Notes under the pieces: model-generated
What the model was told of the DNA's origin: nothing
The model's input: only the letters and a program-made list of their open reading frames with translations
Databases searched by the model: none
Program-made: the position numbers and the translations under genes
DNA from: Chitinophagales bacterium
Lineage (GTDB): Bacteria > Bacteroidota > Bacteroidia > Chitinophagales > Saprospiraceae
DNA: 54,919 nucleotides
Direction of reading: 5' to 3'
Assembly: GCA_022360175.1 (NCBI GenBank)
Contig: JAKSDI010000075.1
Location: forward strand, 1 to 54,919
Part shown: piece after piece, positions 1-8,164 of the stretch
How positions within the stretch are numbered: the stretch's first letter is position 1
Layout of the letters: each line of letters opens with the position of its first letter

Positions 1-618
1 AGATTGTGCCCAACTAGCTTGAGTAGTGATCGTACGGATGAAGCCAAAATTTCCTTGCCCATCCTCATTTCTAAACCATGAAATATTAGTACCAATTGCA
101 GAAGCTACTAACACATCCATATTACCATCACCGTTTATATCTGCCGAGTACACATCATTTGGATGATTAAGTTCTTCACTGATAATGAGTTGCATTCCAA
201 AATTCCCATTTCCGTCTTCATTTTTATACCAGGCAACTTTATTATCCAAGCTTGAAGTGGATAATACATCCATATCACCATCACCATCTAGGTCAGCAGC
301 ATAAATAGCGCGGAGTAAAGCAACCTGATCGCTAATCAGTTTTTGTTTTCCAAATGTACCATTGCCATCCTCATTTTCATACCAGACAATTTTATTGTAT
401 CCATAGGATGCTACTAGTACATCTAGGTCACCATCATTATCCATATCCACATTATGTAGATCAATAGGAGTCTGCATGCCCATTGCAATACTTGTAATGA
501 CATTCTCTTGGCTGAATTGTCCCCAAATAGTGACAGATGAAAAACATAAAGCAGCTATAACCAAATATTTAGCAATACTATAAAAGCTATGATTAGAGAG
601 CGAGAAAGAGAAACTCAT
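1..618 (-). CDS. Secreted FG-GAP/VCBS repeat protein (partial, C-terminus outside window)
   Basis: This is the first 206 codons of a leftward gene; the rest lies beyond the window edge. The ATG at 618 starts a short charged/serine-rich leader, then a hydrophobic segment ending near IWGQ that fits a Sec signal peptide. The mature part contains three copies of a roughly 50-residue unit with a calcium-loop-like D-x-DGDGD-x-DVL motif followed by WY-x-NEDG-x-G-FG, the signature of VCBS/FG-GAP beta-propeller repeats. Such proteins in Bacteroidota are typically exported and often end in a T9SS sorting domain, but that end is not visible here. No enzymatic domain is seen. Function is unknown; surface binding or adhesion is inference. 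Confidence 0.85.
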   Translation of the reverse strand, partial: MSFSFSLSNHSFYSIAKYLVIAALCFSSVTIWGQFSQENVITSIAMGMQTPIDLHNVDMDNDGDLDVLVASYGYNKIVWYENEDGNGTFGKQKLISDQVALLRAIYAADLDGDGDMDVLSTSSLDNKVAWYKNEDGNGNFGMQLIISEELNHPNDVYSADINGDGNMDVLVASAIGTNISWFRNEDGQGNFGFIRTITTQASWAQS

Positions 619-664
619 AATACTATAATTTAATGCAACCTTTGGTAATAGAGACCAATTGTAG

Positions 665-984
665 TAAGTAAGAGAGCATATTTAGATTGCTTTTTTGGTC
701 AGATCAAGGTGCGGCGGAGTGTAATAGCCAAAGTTATTAACACGAGTACGCAACGCAGATATGGGGAAGGTGCCACTATAAAAAAATGAATTAAATGTGC
801 TCTCTTAAGTGCCAGGACAAAATTGAGTTACCATTATATTGAGAAGGATTTTTGTTCCAAGTAAGGCAAAAAACGTAAGTGAAGTGGTGCTTCACTGTCC
901 CGATAGCTATCGGGATTTAACACAGCATGGAATAAAAAGCAACTCAAGATAATATGTGATTTAATTTGTCCTGGCACTTACTTA
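665..984. repeat. Inverted-repeat element interrupted by a MITE-like insertion
   Basis: The left end (665-685) and the complement of the right end (791-807 plus 981-984 once the inner insertion is removed) share AAGTAAGAGAGCAyATTTAr. Reconstructed without the insertion, the element is about 147 bp. A third copy of the end sequence lies at 15759-15779 and is identical to the reconstructed right end over 20 bases (AAGTAAGAGAGCACATTTAA). No ORF is present inside. It looks like a small non-autonomous repeat of unknown origin; the central part has no recognisable similarity to a gene. Confidence 0.7.
808..978. mobile_element. MITE-like element with TA target duplication
   Basis: This is a 171-bp non-coding element with perfect 14-bp terminal inverted repeats AGTGCCAGGACAAA (808-821, and complement 965-978), flanked by TA on both sides (806-807 and 979-980). 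Its centre carries a perfect 18-bp palindrome at 898-915 (TCCCGATAGCTATCGGGA). Deleting the element plus one TA restores a 20-base sequence that exists uninterrupted at 15760-15779, which is empty-site-type evidence of insertion. A TA duplication is characteristic of IS630/Tc1-mariner-type transposition (established knowledge); assignment to that group is inference because no transposase lies in the window. Confidence 0.75.
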
Positions 985-1290
985 TATATTAAAATCAAAT
1001 AAAGCGCAGTTCAAAAAACTTCTATATCTGTAGCGAAGTCTTTACAATAAAGGTACAAAAGTTAAACCATTAATGTTATTCTATTAACTATGAAAAATAT
1101 TTCATAATACCAGAGATACAACACTAAAAGCCAAACAGAGATTATATTCAAGCCTATTTGCGAATTTTATTAATATCACAAACAAAAGCATTCCGTAGTC
1201 GTATTAATTCTTAAAACACACTGTATCCATTCTACATGTTTCTGATCTGCTCTCTCGCTTCTTTCTCTACCGCATTATCTATTGTTAACT

Positions 1291-1463
1291 ATTGCTTTGT
1301 AAAGTATCAAGGATGAGTAAAGACTTCGGAGAAGTCGTATGTTATATTATTTGTAAGACTTCATCCGAAGTCGAAAGCTTTTTTGCCTAAGCAAAAAAGG
1401 TATGATTTCTCCGAAATCAATACTCTAACCGAACTCATCGTTTCATGCTTTACAAAGCAATAG
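1291..1463. repeat. Long imperfect palindrome with internal dyads
   Basis: The outer 16 bases CTATTGCTTTGTAAAG (1291-1306) are perfectly inverted at 1448-1463. Similarity of the two arms continues inward: GATGAGT recurs on each arm, then GACTTCGGAGAAGTC on the left and the complement of the GATTTC/GAAATC dyad on the right. Three small dyads sit inside: 1323-1337, 1358-1373 and 1404-1418. There is also a hairpin near 1379-1399 (GC-closed stem of T-run and A-run). No protein is encoded. It lies just downstream of mnmE, which ends at 1513, so it may act as its transcript end, but its length suggests a mobile or former mobile element. Confidence 0.65.
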
Positions 1464-1512
1464 CAAGATGAGTAAGAGTAAGTAATATATACTGTTTAAG
1501 CTAAAGACAACC

Positions 1513-2958
1513 CTACTTCCCAATACAAAACTTCCCAAAAATATTCCCCAGCAGATCATCGGTGCTGATTTCGCCGGTGATTTCTCCCAGGTGATGTAGA
1601 GCTGCTCGGATATCCATGGCTACGAAGTCGGAAGTGATGCCGGTAGCCATGCCTTCGAGTACGCGATCCAGGCTTTCGTAGGATTTTTGTAGGGCTTCGT
1701 AGTGGCGGGCATTGGCTACGATGGTGCTCTCCAGATTGAGTTTTTTGGAGATCACTGCATTGTAAAGTTCCTCCTTGAGGTATTCGATATTCATTTTATT
1801 GAGGGCGGAGGTGGGGACCCAGGTGTAATCATGTGTTGATGTGTCGATCTGTTGATCTGGTGAGGGAGACTGCTCACCGCCTACTGCCACCTGCCCACCG
1901 TCTGGGAAATAGTGTTCTTTCTTTGTGTATGGATTCAAGTCCATTTTGTTGGCGACGACCATTACGTGTAGGCTTTCGTGTACCAGTTTTTGAAGGTCAG
2001 CCTGTACTTCTTCGGGTTGAGTCTGGATGACGTCAAAGACGTAGACGAGCAGGGCGCTTTGTTGTACCTTTTGTAAGGTCTTTTCAACGCCAATGGCTTC
2101 AATTGTGTCTTCCGCCTCGCGTATCCCTGCGGTATCTATAATACGAAACTGGACACCATTGATATTGAGGCTTTCTTCGATAGTATCACGAGTTGTGCCT
2201 GCTATTTCGCTGACGATGGCACGCTCTTCGTTTAATAGCGCATTTAGTAAGGTCGATTTACCAGCATTGGGCCGGCCAGCAATGACGGTGCTTACTCCAT
2301 TCTTGATTACATTGCCCAGTTGGAATGACTGTAGCAGGGCTTTGATTACGGTTTGTATTTTTTCAACCAGTGTTTTGAGTTCTCCCCGATTGGCAAATTC
2401 TACATCTTCTTCTGAAAAGTCCAGTTCTAGTTCTATGAGGCTGGCAAAGTCAATGAGCTGTTGGCGGAGGTGTTGTATTTCATCTGAAAAGCCACCACGC
2501 ATCTGCTGCATGGCAATCGCATGAGAAGCCTGGGAAGAGGAAGCAATCAAATCAGCTACCGCTTCTGCCTGGCTGAGGTCCATTTGCCCGTTTAGGAAGG
2601 CTCTTAGGGTATATTCTCCGGGATTGGCGAGGCGGGCACCTTTTTGCAAAAACAACTGAATGAGTTCTTGGATAATATAATCGGAGCCGTGGCAGGAAAT
2701 TTCCACTACATTCTCACCTGTATAGGATTTGGGGGCTACGAAAAGAGTAGCCAGTACTTCATCTAGAATCCTTTCTTCATCGTTGCGGATAGTGCCAAAG
2801 TGGACCGTATGCGAATGCTGTTTCTCCAGGTCTTTACTATGAAAAACAGTGTTCGCAATTTTTATCGCTTCCGGGCCACTCAAACGAATTACTCCAATAG
2901 CCCCTATTCCTGACGGAGTTGCTAAGGCTACTATGGTATCAGTCAGTTCATTACTCAT
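1513..2958 (-). CDS. mnmE: tRNA uridine-5-carboxymethylaminomethyl(34) synthesis GTPase MnmE
   Basis: MnmE works with MnmG in the cytoplasm to modify U34 of certain tRNAs. The protein has 481 residues: an N-terminal folate-binding TrmE domain (about 1-118), a helical domain, and a GTPase domain inserted in it. Visible G motifs are GRPNAGKST (228-236), GTTRDT (254-259), DTAG (275-278) and NKMD (337-340), with the family-defining C-terminal FCIGK carrying the catalytic Cys. Most homologues are about 450-465 residues. The extra length is a low-complexity segment at about residues 349-377 between G4 (NKMD) and G5 (TSAL), discussed as a finding. The ATG at 2958 is the only sensible start. It is a single gene with hairpins on both flanks. 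Confidence 0.97.
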   Translation of the reverse strand: MSNELTDTIVALATPSGIGAIGVIRLSGPEAIKIANTVFHSKDLEKQHSHTVHFGTIRNDEERILDEVLATLFVAPKSYTGENVVEISCHGSDYIIQELIQLFLQKGARLANPGEYTLRAFLNGQMDLSQAEAVADLIASSSQASHAIAMQQMRGGFSDEIQHLRQQLIDFASLIELELDFSEEDVEFANRGELKTLVEKIQTVIKALLQSFQLGNVIKNGVSTVIAGRPNAGKSTLLNALLNEERAIVSEIAGTTRDTIEESLNINGVQFRIIDTAGIREAEDTIEAIGVEKTLQKVQQSALLVYVFDVIQTQPEEVQADLQKLVHESLHVMVVANKMDLNPYTKKEHYFPDGGQVAVGGEQSPSPDQQIDTSTHDYTWVPTSALNKMNIEYLKEELYNAVISKKLNLESTIVANARHYEALQKSYESLDRVLEGMATGITSDFVAMDIRAALHHLGEITGEISTDDLLGNIFGKFCIGK

Positions 2959-3004
2959 ACCACAAAGGTAGAAGGTCTGGAGCGCTCTAAAAACAAATTC
3001 ATTG

Positions 3005-3052
3005 TTTTTCGGCTGTAGTAAGCCTTTTTAGTTACTTACTACAACCGAAAAA
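3005..3052. terminator. 17-bp stem hairpin between mnmE and the OmpA gene
   Basis: TTTTTCGGCTGTAGTAA (3005-3021) pairs with 3036-3052 with one mismatch (a G-U pair in RNA) around a 14-base loop. It lies 19 bp past the stop of the leftward OmpA gene and about 46 bp upstream of mnmE. The U-rich run is on the 5' arm, not after the stem, so it is not a classic intrinsic terminator. A role in 3'-end formation or stabilisation is inferred from position. Confidence 0.55.
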
Positions 3053-3070
3053 TATTTTACGACCTGATTA

Positions 3071-4771
3071 CTATCGCTTGTTATTTAAAAAATCCTGTAG
3101 TTCATCTTTGGAAACCAGGGTGAATTCTACCCTGCGATTTTGGCGACGGCCTGAAACAGAATTATTGTTAGATCTCGGGCGGGTTTCACCAAATCCACGG
3201 GCGATCATTCGTTCTTCTTCAATACCTGACTCATCATGTAGGTAATTGGCACAAGCCTGTGCCCGGTATTCCGAAAGTTGCTGATTAGCGAAATCATTCC
3301 CCCGGTTATCGGTAAATCCATCTATAACGAGATAATAGGTAGGATAGCGCTTCAGCAAACCTCCAATCTGATTCAGTACGGGATAAGAGGTACTAATCAA
3401 AGTATAGCTGGAAGTGTTAAACTTCACATCATCAATAGCTGTGCGTAATAATTCCTTATCTGCTTCGCTTAGTTCAGGACAACCTTTATTAGACTGAGGC
3501 CCTTTCAGATCAGGGCAATCATCCACATCATCTGTTAAGCCATCATCATCTGTATCCGGGCAACCATTAACGGTTCCTGGTTTATCCGGGCAGTTGTCTT
3601 CATGATTAAGAAAGCCATCTCCATCTCGGTCAGGAATTGGACATCCATGAAATTCGGCTACTCCTTTTTCGTATGGACATTGATCTTCCGTATCCCAAAC
3701 ACCATCTCTATCCGTATCCCGACAACCACTGAATTCTTCAGAACCAGGCAAATCCGGGCATTGATCTTCATGGTCGGCAACCCCATCATGGTCTCTGTCG
3801 GGGCACCCATGCACCGCTTCAGAACCTGGTTCATTAACGCAGCGATCATCATGATCGGGCACTCCATCATCGTCGGCATCCGGGCATCCTTGTGCACGCT
3901 CGCTACCAAAGGTGGTAGGGCATTTATCATCCCGGTCGGCAAGGCCATCACCATCCGTATCCGGGCATCCTCCCATACCTTCAGCACCACTAAGGGTAGG
4001 ACATGGATCTCTTTTATCTACAATACCATCGTTATCACTATCTTTTGAAGCGAAACGGTAAGCCAGCGTTACGGCTCCTACACTATACCAATCATTTCTA
4101 TCTGGATTGCCGGCCATGCTAAGGCCATCAAGGTAGTCATTAAAAACGGGGCGCATTCCAAATTCAGCACCAACGGTAAGCTCCTTATTGATATCCATTT
4201 TTATTCCTGCTCCTACAGGAACAGAAAAATGAGTAGTCTTTTCATTGTTAATATCTTGCTGTGCCAGTGGTGCAATATTTCCCTCGTCATCAGCAAAGTC
4301 AGGAGTAGGCTGTGTAAGGGCTACTCCAATACCTACAAAAAAGTATGGAGAAAAGATAGGAGTCATACGGCCTCGTTTAGAGAATCGACGCTTCCCTAAA
4401 AGATCATATTCTCCTAGTACGGCTATTTCAGTAACGGATGACTCAAAACTATATCCTCTGTTAGATAATGTCTCCGAATCCGCATCGGAAGCACTAATCT
4501 TTCCTCGGAGTACATTAGCACGGACGCTTATATTCCTACTTGCCTGATAGCGAAAGAAAGCGCCATAAGCGATATTTGTTTGATTTACTTTTAGCAGAGT
4601 GGCATCTACCATATCGCCATAAGCGTTTGATCCGCCCACGAGGATTCCTGCCTCAAGCGGATTTTCAATTTTAACCGAATTGCTGCTGCTATCCTGAGTA
4701 GTTTGAGAAAATAGAGTAGTTGCAATGAGCAATAAGCTCATGATTAAGTAAATGGGATTAATACAGCTCAT
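3071..4771 (-). CDS. OmpA-family outer-membrane protein with seven TSP3 calcium-binding repeats
   Basis: The 566-residue product has a signal peptide (hydrophobic stretch ending LFSQ), an N-terminal domain of about 220 residues rich in alternating beta strands (a probable outer-membrane barrel), then seven thrombospondin-type-3 repeats of about 27 residues each (pattern D-x-D-x-DG-x-x-D-x-x-D-x-CP, about 244-430). A C-terminal OmpA peptidoglycan-binding domain follows (about 440-566), with the key DGFTDNRG motif and R-rich GRRQNRRVEF end. This order is common in Bacteroidota and is thought to link the outer membrane to peptidoglycan through a calcium-stiffened spacer. The ATG at 4771 was chosen; an internal ATG 10 codons later would also leave a usable signal peptide. 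A candidate promoter lies just upstream. Confidence 0.92.
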   Translation of the reverse strand: MSCINPIYLIMSLLLIATTLFSQTTQDSSSNSVKIENPLEAGILVGGSNAYGDMVDATLLKVNQTNIAYGAFFRYQASRNISVRANVLRGKISASDADSETLSNRGYSFESSVTEIAVLGEYDLLGKRRFSKRGRMTPIFSPYFFVGIGVALTQPTPDFADDEGNIAPLAQQDINNEKTTHFSVPVGAGIKMDINKELTVGAEFGMRPVFNDYLDGLSMAGNPDRNDWYSVGAVTLAYRFASKDSDNDGIVDKRDPCPTLSGAEGMGGCPDTDGDGLADRDDKCPTTFGSERAQGCPDADDDGVPDHDDRCVNEPGSEAVHGCPDRDHDGVADHEDQCPDLPGSEEFSGCRDTDRDGVWDTEDQCPYEKGVAEFHGCPIPDRDGDGFLNHEDNCPDKPGTVNGCPDTDDDGLTDDVDDCPDLKGPQSNKGCPELSEADKELLRTAIDDVKFNTSSYTLISTSYPVLNQIGGLLKRYPTYYLVIDGFTDNRGNDFANQQLSEYRAQACANYLHDESGIEEERMIARGFGETRPRSNNNSVSGRRQNRRVEFTLVSKDELQDFLNNKR

Positions 4772-4785
4772 GTTAGAGTGTTTGT

Positions 4786-4793
4786 CAAATTTA
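4786..4793 (-). promoter_or_regulatory. Candidate Bacteroidota -7 element for the OmpA gene
   Basis: On the minus strand the sequence TAAATTTG matches the Bacteroidota TAnnTTTG -7 consensus and lies about 15 bases before the OmpA start at 4771. I do not see a good TTTG box at the expected upstream distance, so this is a partial match only. Confidence 0.4.
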
Positions 4794-5181
4794 TGGTATA
4801 GTTAATATCTTAGGTTGGGAAGTAGTTTTATCCATAGAACATCATGAATCCATGCTTCCTGGAACGTTTATGATTCGTTAACGGCGAGATTTTAACAAAA
4901 AATGAAACGCTAAATTACACTTTTCTAGCGGACTTTTAAAAAAGTAATAGTCGATAAAAATAAAGAAAAACCTCTTTTTGTTACCCAAAAAATGGACACA
5001 TTAGAGAAGTATCAGTAAGCTGATTAATGTTTTATTTGAATTTCATCAAAAGTTAGTACTCTAAATATTGACCTTGTATTTTCTCTTTTTATAAATAAAG
5101 TATGCTTAGAAACTTAAAATTATGTACTTTTAATAGTATTCACATGATATAGAATTGGCAAAAGCCAATATAAGACGAACG
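4794..5181. other. Intergenic region between divergent OmpA and histidine kinase genes
   Basis: This AT-rich stretch separates two divergent genes and must hold the kinase promoter. I see no strong repeat, RNA gene or ORF. A TTGGC-AAAA-GCCAA hairpin (about 5155-5168) lies just before the preferred kinase start, and overlaps the alternative in-frame TTG start at 5155. Confidence 0.5.
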
Positions 5182-6960
5182 ATGACAAGCATTTCTTTTT
5201 TCACCCTTATGAGCGGTATAGCCATTATACTGATTGGCTATCGAATTCTTCTACTTGACTGGAAGGATAAGCAATATAGGGCATTCTTTGCTTTGTGCAT
5301 CGTGATGGGCTGGATGACTATATGCTGGTATGAAATGTCTCAGGCTACAGCAGTTGAGGAAGTGGAATATTATCGCCAGCTACAAAGCGTATGGGTATTA
5401 TCCAACACACTTATTTTATATAATTTCTGGATTTTTGCAAATCGTGCAGGCCAATATATCCCTGGCTGGATTTCCTTTACTTATTGGTTGATCGTTTTAT
5501 TTCCTATCCCTTATCTGATGTATTTGGAAATATATACGTCTCATGGGCATGGGACGATAGTCGCTCTTCCCAGAGGTGGCTGGGGATTGGCACTGGAAGG
5601 GCTCGATCGTTACGCTATTATACGACTTATCTGGACGCTGGCCTTATATATACCTACTGCTTTACTGGCATACGTTGTAGCAAAGCGAGAGAAAAACAAA
5701 AGCTTAAAGCGCTGGAAATGGGGACTTTTCCTCTTGGTAAGTATAGGGATGAGTTCGACTTTTTTTCAAAACTACATCTTACCCTTAAATAGTGTAGTAT
5801 TGCCACTCAATGAAGGTTTGATCTCTTTTGCAATGGTGGCTTTCTTTGGATGGTCGTTTTCCAGCAGGCGATTATTAGAAGTTAATCCAGAATTGGCTTA
5901 TGAAGGTATTGCCCATTCAATGACCAATCTACTTGTGGTTGTCAATCGAAATTTTGAGGTAAAAGAAATGAACCCAGCTGCCAGAGCCTTTTTTAAAAAA
6001 GAGAAGAGTAAAGTCTCAGGCTTGTCATTGAAATCTCTTCTTGGAGATGATAATGTCAAAGAGCTGGTGGCGATTACAATGGATAGTGGGCGTATAGAAA
6101 AAAAGGACCTTGAGGTAGTGGTAGCAGAAGAATCTTATCACCTTCTGCTTACTATGGGGGAAGTATACAATCGGATTGGTATATCTAATGGCTATTATAT
6201 ATTGGGCACTAATCTTACCCCCTACCGCAGGGCAATTGAGCAGGTAAGTCGCTATGCTAAAGCATTGGAAAAATCAAATGAGGCACTGGAGCAATTTGCT
6301 TATATCACATCTCACGACTTGAAAGAGCCTTTACGTAGTATATCAGGTTTTTCCTCTCTTATTTACAAAAGGATCAATCAATCTCTTGATGCCGAAACCC
6401 ACGAATATTTTGATTATATCAAAAACGGAGTAAACAGGATGGATGCGCTCATAGAATCCATATTACAGGTTTCTCGTTATGGAGGTGAAAATAAAAACAA
6501 AGGAGCCATACATCTTAAGCAGCTAATAGAAAGTGTAACACAGGCTCTACAACTCTATATTGAGCAACGCAATGCTATTATAGAATGCAAAGCAGATGTG
6601 ATATTGGAAGTAGATCATCAGCAGATGGAAGTTGTGTTTCAGAACCTAATAGAAAATGGGGTTCGATACAATCGGCAGAAAAAACCTCGTATCACGATAG
6701 ATGTCAAAAAAAATGATAAAGGGATAACAATCAGTGTGAAGGATAATGGAATTGGTATCGCAAAACCTTACCATAAAAAGGTGTTTGCGATGTTCACTCG
6801 CCTTCATAATTGGTCAGAATTTGATGGGACTGGTATCGGCTTATCTATCTGTAAACGTGTAGTAGAAGATATCGGAGGAAATATCTGGATTGACTCTGAA
6901 GAAGGAAAGGGAACAACTTTCTATATTTTCCTACCTCAGCGCGTTGAAATACTTCAATAA
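5182..6960 (+). CDS. Membrane sensor histidine kinase (7TM-like sensor, PAS, HisKA, HATPase)
   Basis: The 592-residue protein (from ATG 5182) has about seven hydrophobic segments in the first 225 residues, then a PAS-like region (about 240-345), a short coiled coil, and a phytochrome-type HisKA domain with the phospho-acceptor in SHDLKEPLR (H378). The ATPase domain shows the N box QNLIENG (487-493), DNGIGI G1 box (521-526) and DGTGIGLSI. It is a membrane kinase that should autophosphorylate and pass phosphate to an unknown regulator. No response regulator is adjacent, so it is an orphan. Translation could begin at TTG 5155, but ATG 5182 is preferred because TTG is weaker and adds only a charged leader. 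Its last 30 bases overlap the end of the convergent aldolase gene. Confidence 0.9.
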   Translation: MTSISFFTLMSGIAIILIGYRILLLDWKDKQYRAFFALCIVMGWMTICWYEMSQATAVEEVEYYRQLQSVWVLSNTLILYNFWIFANRAGQYIPGWISFTYWLIVLFPIPYLMYLEIYTSHGHGTIVALPRGGWGLALEGLDRYAIIRLIWTLALYIPTALLAYVVAKREKNKSLKRWKWGLFLLVSIGMSSTFFQNYILPLNSVVLPLNEGLISFAMVAFFGWSFSSRRLLEVNPELAYEGIAHSMTNLLVVVNRNFEVKEMNPAARAFFKKEKSKVSGLSLKSLLGDDNVKELVAITMDSGRIEKKDLEVVVAEESYHLLLTMGEVYNRIGISNGYYILGTNLTPYRRAIEQVSRYAKALEKSNEALEQFAYITSHDLKEPLRSISGFSSLIYKRINQSLDAETHEYFDYIKNGVNRMDALIESILQVSRYGGENKNKGAIHLKQLIESVTQALQLYIEQRNAIIECKADVILEVDHQQMEVVFQNLIENGVRYNRQKKPRITIDVKKNDKGITISVKDNGIGIAKPYHKKVFAMFTRLHNWSEFDGTGIGLSICKRVVEDIGGNIWIDSEEGKGTTFYIFLPQRVEILQ

Positions 6961-7536
6961 AACTTCAGTAGCCTGCTCAAGGCTTTCGCCAAATGTAAAA
7001 ATGCCTTCCTCATGTCCTTCCATGACAAAGATTTTCTCTTCTCTTAAATTAGTTTGATTCAGCAGATGAACAATGCTTTTTACCATTTCAGGAGAACCAT
7101 AAGGAGCAGAAGCATCTGTAGTAGGTACTTGATGCATTAGTTTTTTCCACAAGGCTAAGTGATGTACATGTACTACTGCCAAAATCTCCGGACAATGCTC
7201 ATAAATAGCAGCATGGCTCATAGATTCAGAGGAAGCCATAATAGGGCCTTTACACCATAATTTATTATGCTCTGATGCTACCTTGGTTACGAGGGCATAA
7301 TGTAGGGTGTTTAGTTTGATCAGATTACCAGTAGCGGTACCGGAAATAATAAAATGTCCTTTTGTATTGTGTTTTTTACTAATGTTACCATAGCCAATTC
7401 CATTTGCATAAGCGCCAATCAGCCCCAGATCATACAACTTCTGACGATATACATTTAATTCCTGAATATGGGTGGTTGCTAATGGAGCACTTTCATTCCA
7501 TTGTGCCTGGAATTTTACATAGCCTTCATCTATCAT
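6931..7536 (-). CDS. Class II aldolase/adducin family protein
   Basis: The 201-residue protein carries the class II aldolase fold features seen in L-fuculose-phosphate aldolase: a catalytic Glu in SSES (E104), the zinc-binding HVH pair (H123, H125) and the third zinc His in EGHEEG (H175). It is therefore likely a zinc-dependent aldolase, epimerase or dehydratase acting on a small sugar-phosphate-like substrate, but I cannot name the substrate. The related methylthioribulose-1-phosphate dehydratase is a possible alternative; no other methionine-salvage gene is nearby. It is the last gene of a GH3-LysE-aldolase operon, with its ATG overlapping the upstream stop by four bases (7533-7536). Its 3' end runs 30 bp into the opposing kinase gene. 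Confidence 0.85.
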   Translation of the reverse strand: MIDEGYVKFQAQWNESAPLATTHIQELNVYRQKLYDLGLIGAYANGIGYGNISKKHNTKGHFIISGTATGNLIKLNTLHYALVTKVASEHNKLWCKGPIMASSESMSHAAIYEHCPEILAVVHVHHLALWKKLMHQVPTTDASAPYGSPEMVKSIVHLLNQTNLREEKIFVMEGHEEGIFTFGESLEQATEVLLKYFNALR

Positions 7537-8159
7537 ACAATGATTCCTTTTACCATCAGTATAATACCAAATACGACCAATGCGGTGCCGGATACTCTTC
7601 GCAGGATAAGCAAGTAGCTCATTTTCATTGTGCTCTGCAAATTTTTCGCAAGCAATACTTTGAGTATATCAGTGATAATTATAACTCCTATAATGGTGCC
7701 AAAAAACAATAGTGCCTGTGATGGGAGAAGAGGTGTACTGGCCGAAACGGTTGTCATCACTCCAATCCAGAAAAAAGCAGTAAAAGGGTTGAGGGTGTTT
7801 ACCAAAAAACCTTTCATCCAGTAGCCGAACCAATTATGAGCAGGCAGGTGCCCTTTTGCACGTTGTCGCTGAATCGGCTTGCTGAGTAAAGTACTTGCAC
7901 CAATAATTATCAATACGAGCCCTCCTAAAATGCTTGCCCATAGCTGAAAGCCCTGCCATTGAGTAATTTGCATCAAATAGGCGATGCCAAAATAGGCCAT
8001 AAAGATATAGAGGGCATCACTCATCCATACTCCCAGGCCTGCTGTAATACCTGCCCGGAAGCCTTTTTCTATACCCAGCTGTATTAAAATAAAGAGCATT
8101 GGCCCAGCCAGAATACTTAAACTAAGCCCTAATAATATACCTTGCCAGAAAAAATTCAT
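7533..8159 (-). CDS. LysE/RhtB-family amino-acid exporter
   Basis: The product has about 208 residues and six hydrophobic segments, with the family pattern GPMLF near the first helix and NPFTAFFWIG before the fourth. LysE-family proteins export amino acids or related small molecules across the inner membrane; the substrate here is unknown. The reading frame is open upstream to 8198, but that part overlaps the GH3 gene and lacks a membrane-protein start, so ATG 8159 is chosen: it lies 5 bp after the GH3 stop and begins directly before the first helix. The 4-bp ATGA overlap with the aldolase gene shows translational coupling. Confidence 0.9.
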   Translation of the reverse strand: MNFFWQGILLGLSLSILAGPMLFILIQLGIEKGFRAGITAGLGVWMSDALYIFMAYFGIAYLMQITQWQGFQLWASILGGLVLIIIGASTLLSKPIQRQRAKGHLPAHNWFGYWMKGFLVNTLNPFTAFFWIGVMTTVSASTPLLPSQALLFFGTIIGVIIITDILKVLLAKNLQSTMKMSYLLILRRVSGTALVVFGIILMVKGIIV

Positions 8160-8164
8160 TTCGT

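Noticed and set aside
665-1463. CRISPR array or small-RNA gene in the palindrome-rich stretch
   Set aside because: The repeats are inverted, not direct and regularly spaced, and no cas gene is near.
1833-2030. Short plus-strand ORF inside mnmE
   Set aside because: It lies in the GC-rich insert region on the opposite strand of a certain gene and has low-complexity composition.
3602-4048. Long open frames inside the TSP3 region on both strands
   Set aside because: They are shadows of the regular D/G/C-rich repeat codons of the OmpA gene and encode no recognisable protein.
5155-5181. TTG start for the histidine kinase
   Set aside because: It adds nine mostly charged residues; ATG 5182 is nearer the first membrane helix.
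6931-7536. Assignment as methylthioribulose-1-phosphate dehydratase (mtnB)
   Set aside because: The fold and zinc residues fit several class II aldolase subfamilies and no other methionine-salvage gene is nearby, so the symbol is not given.
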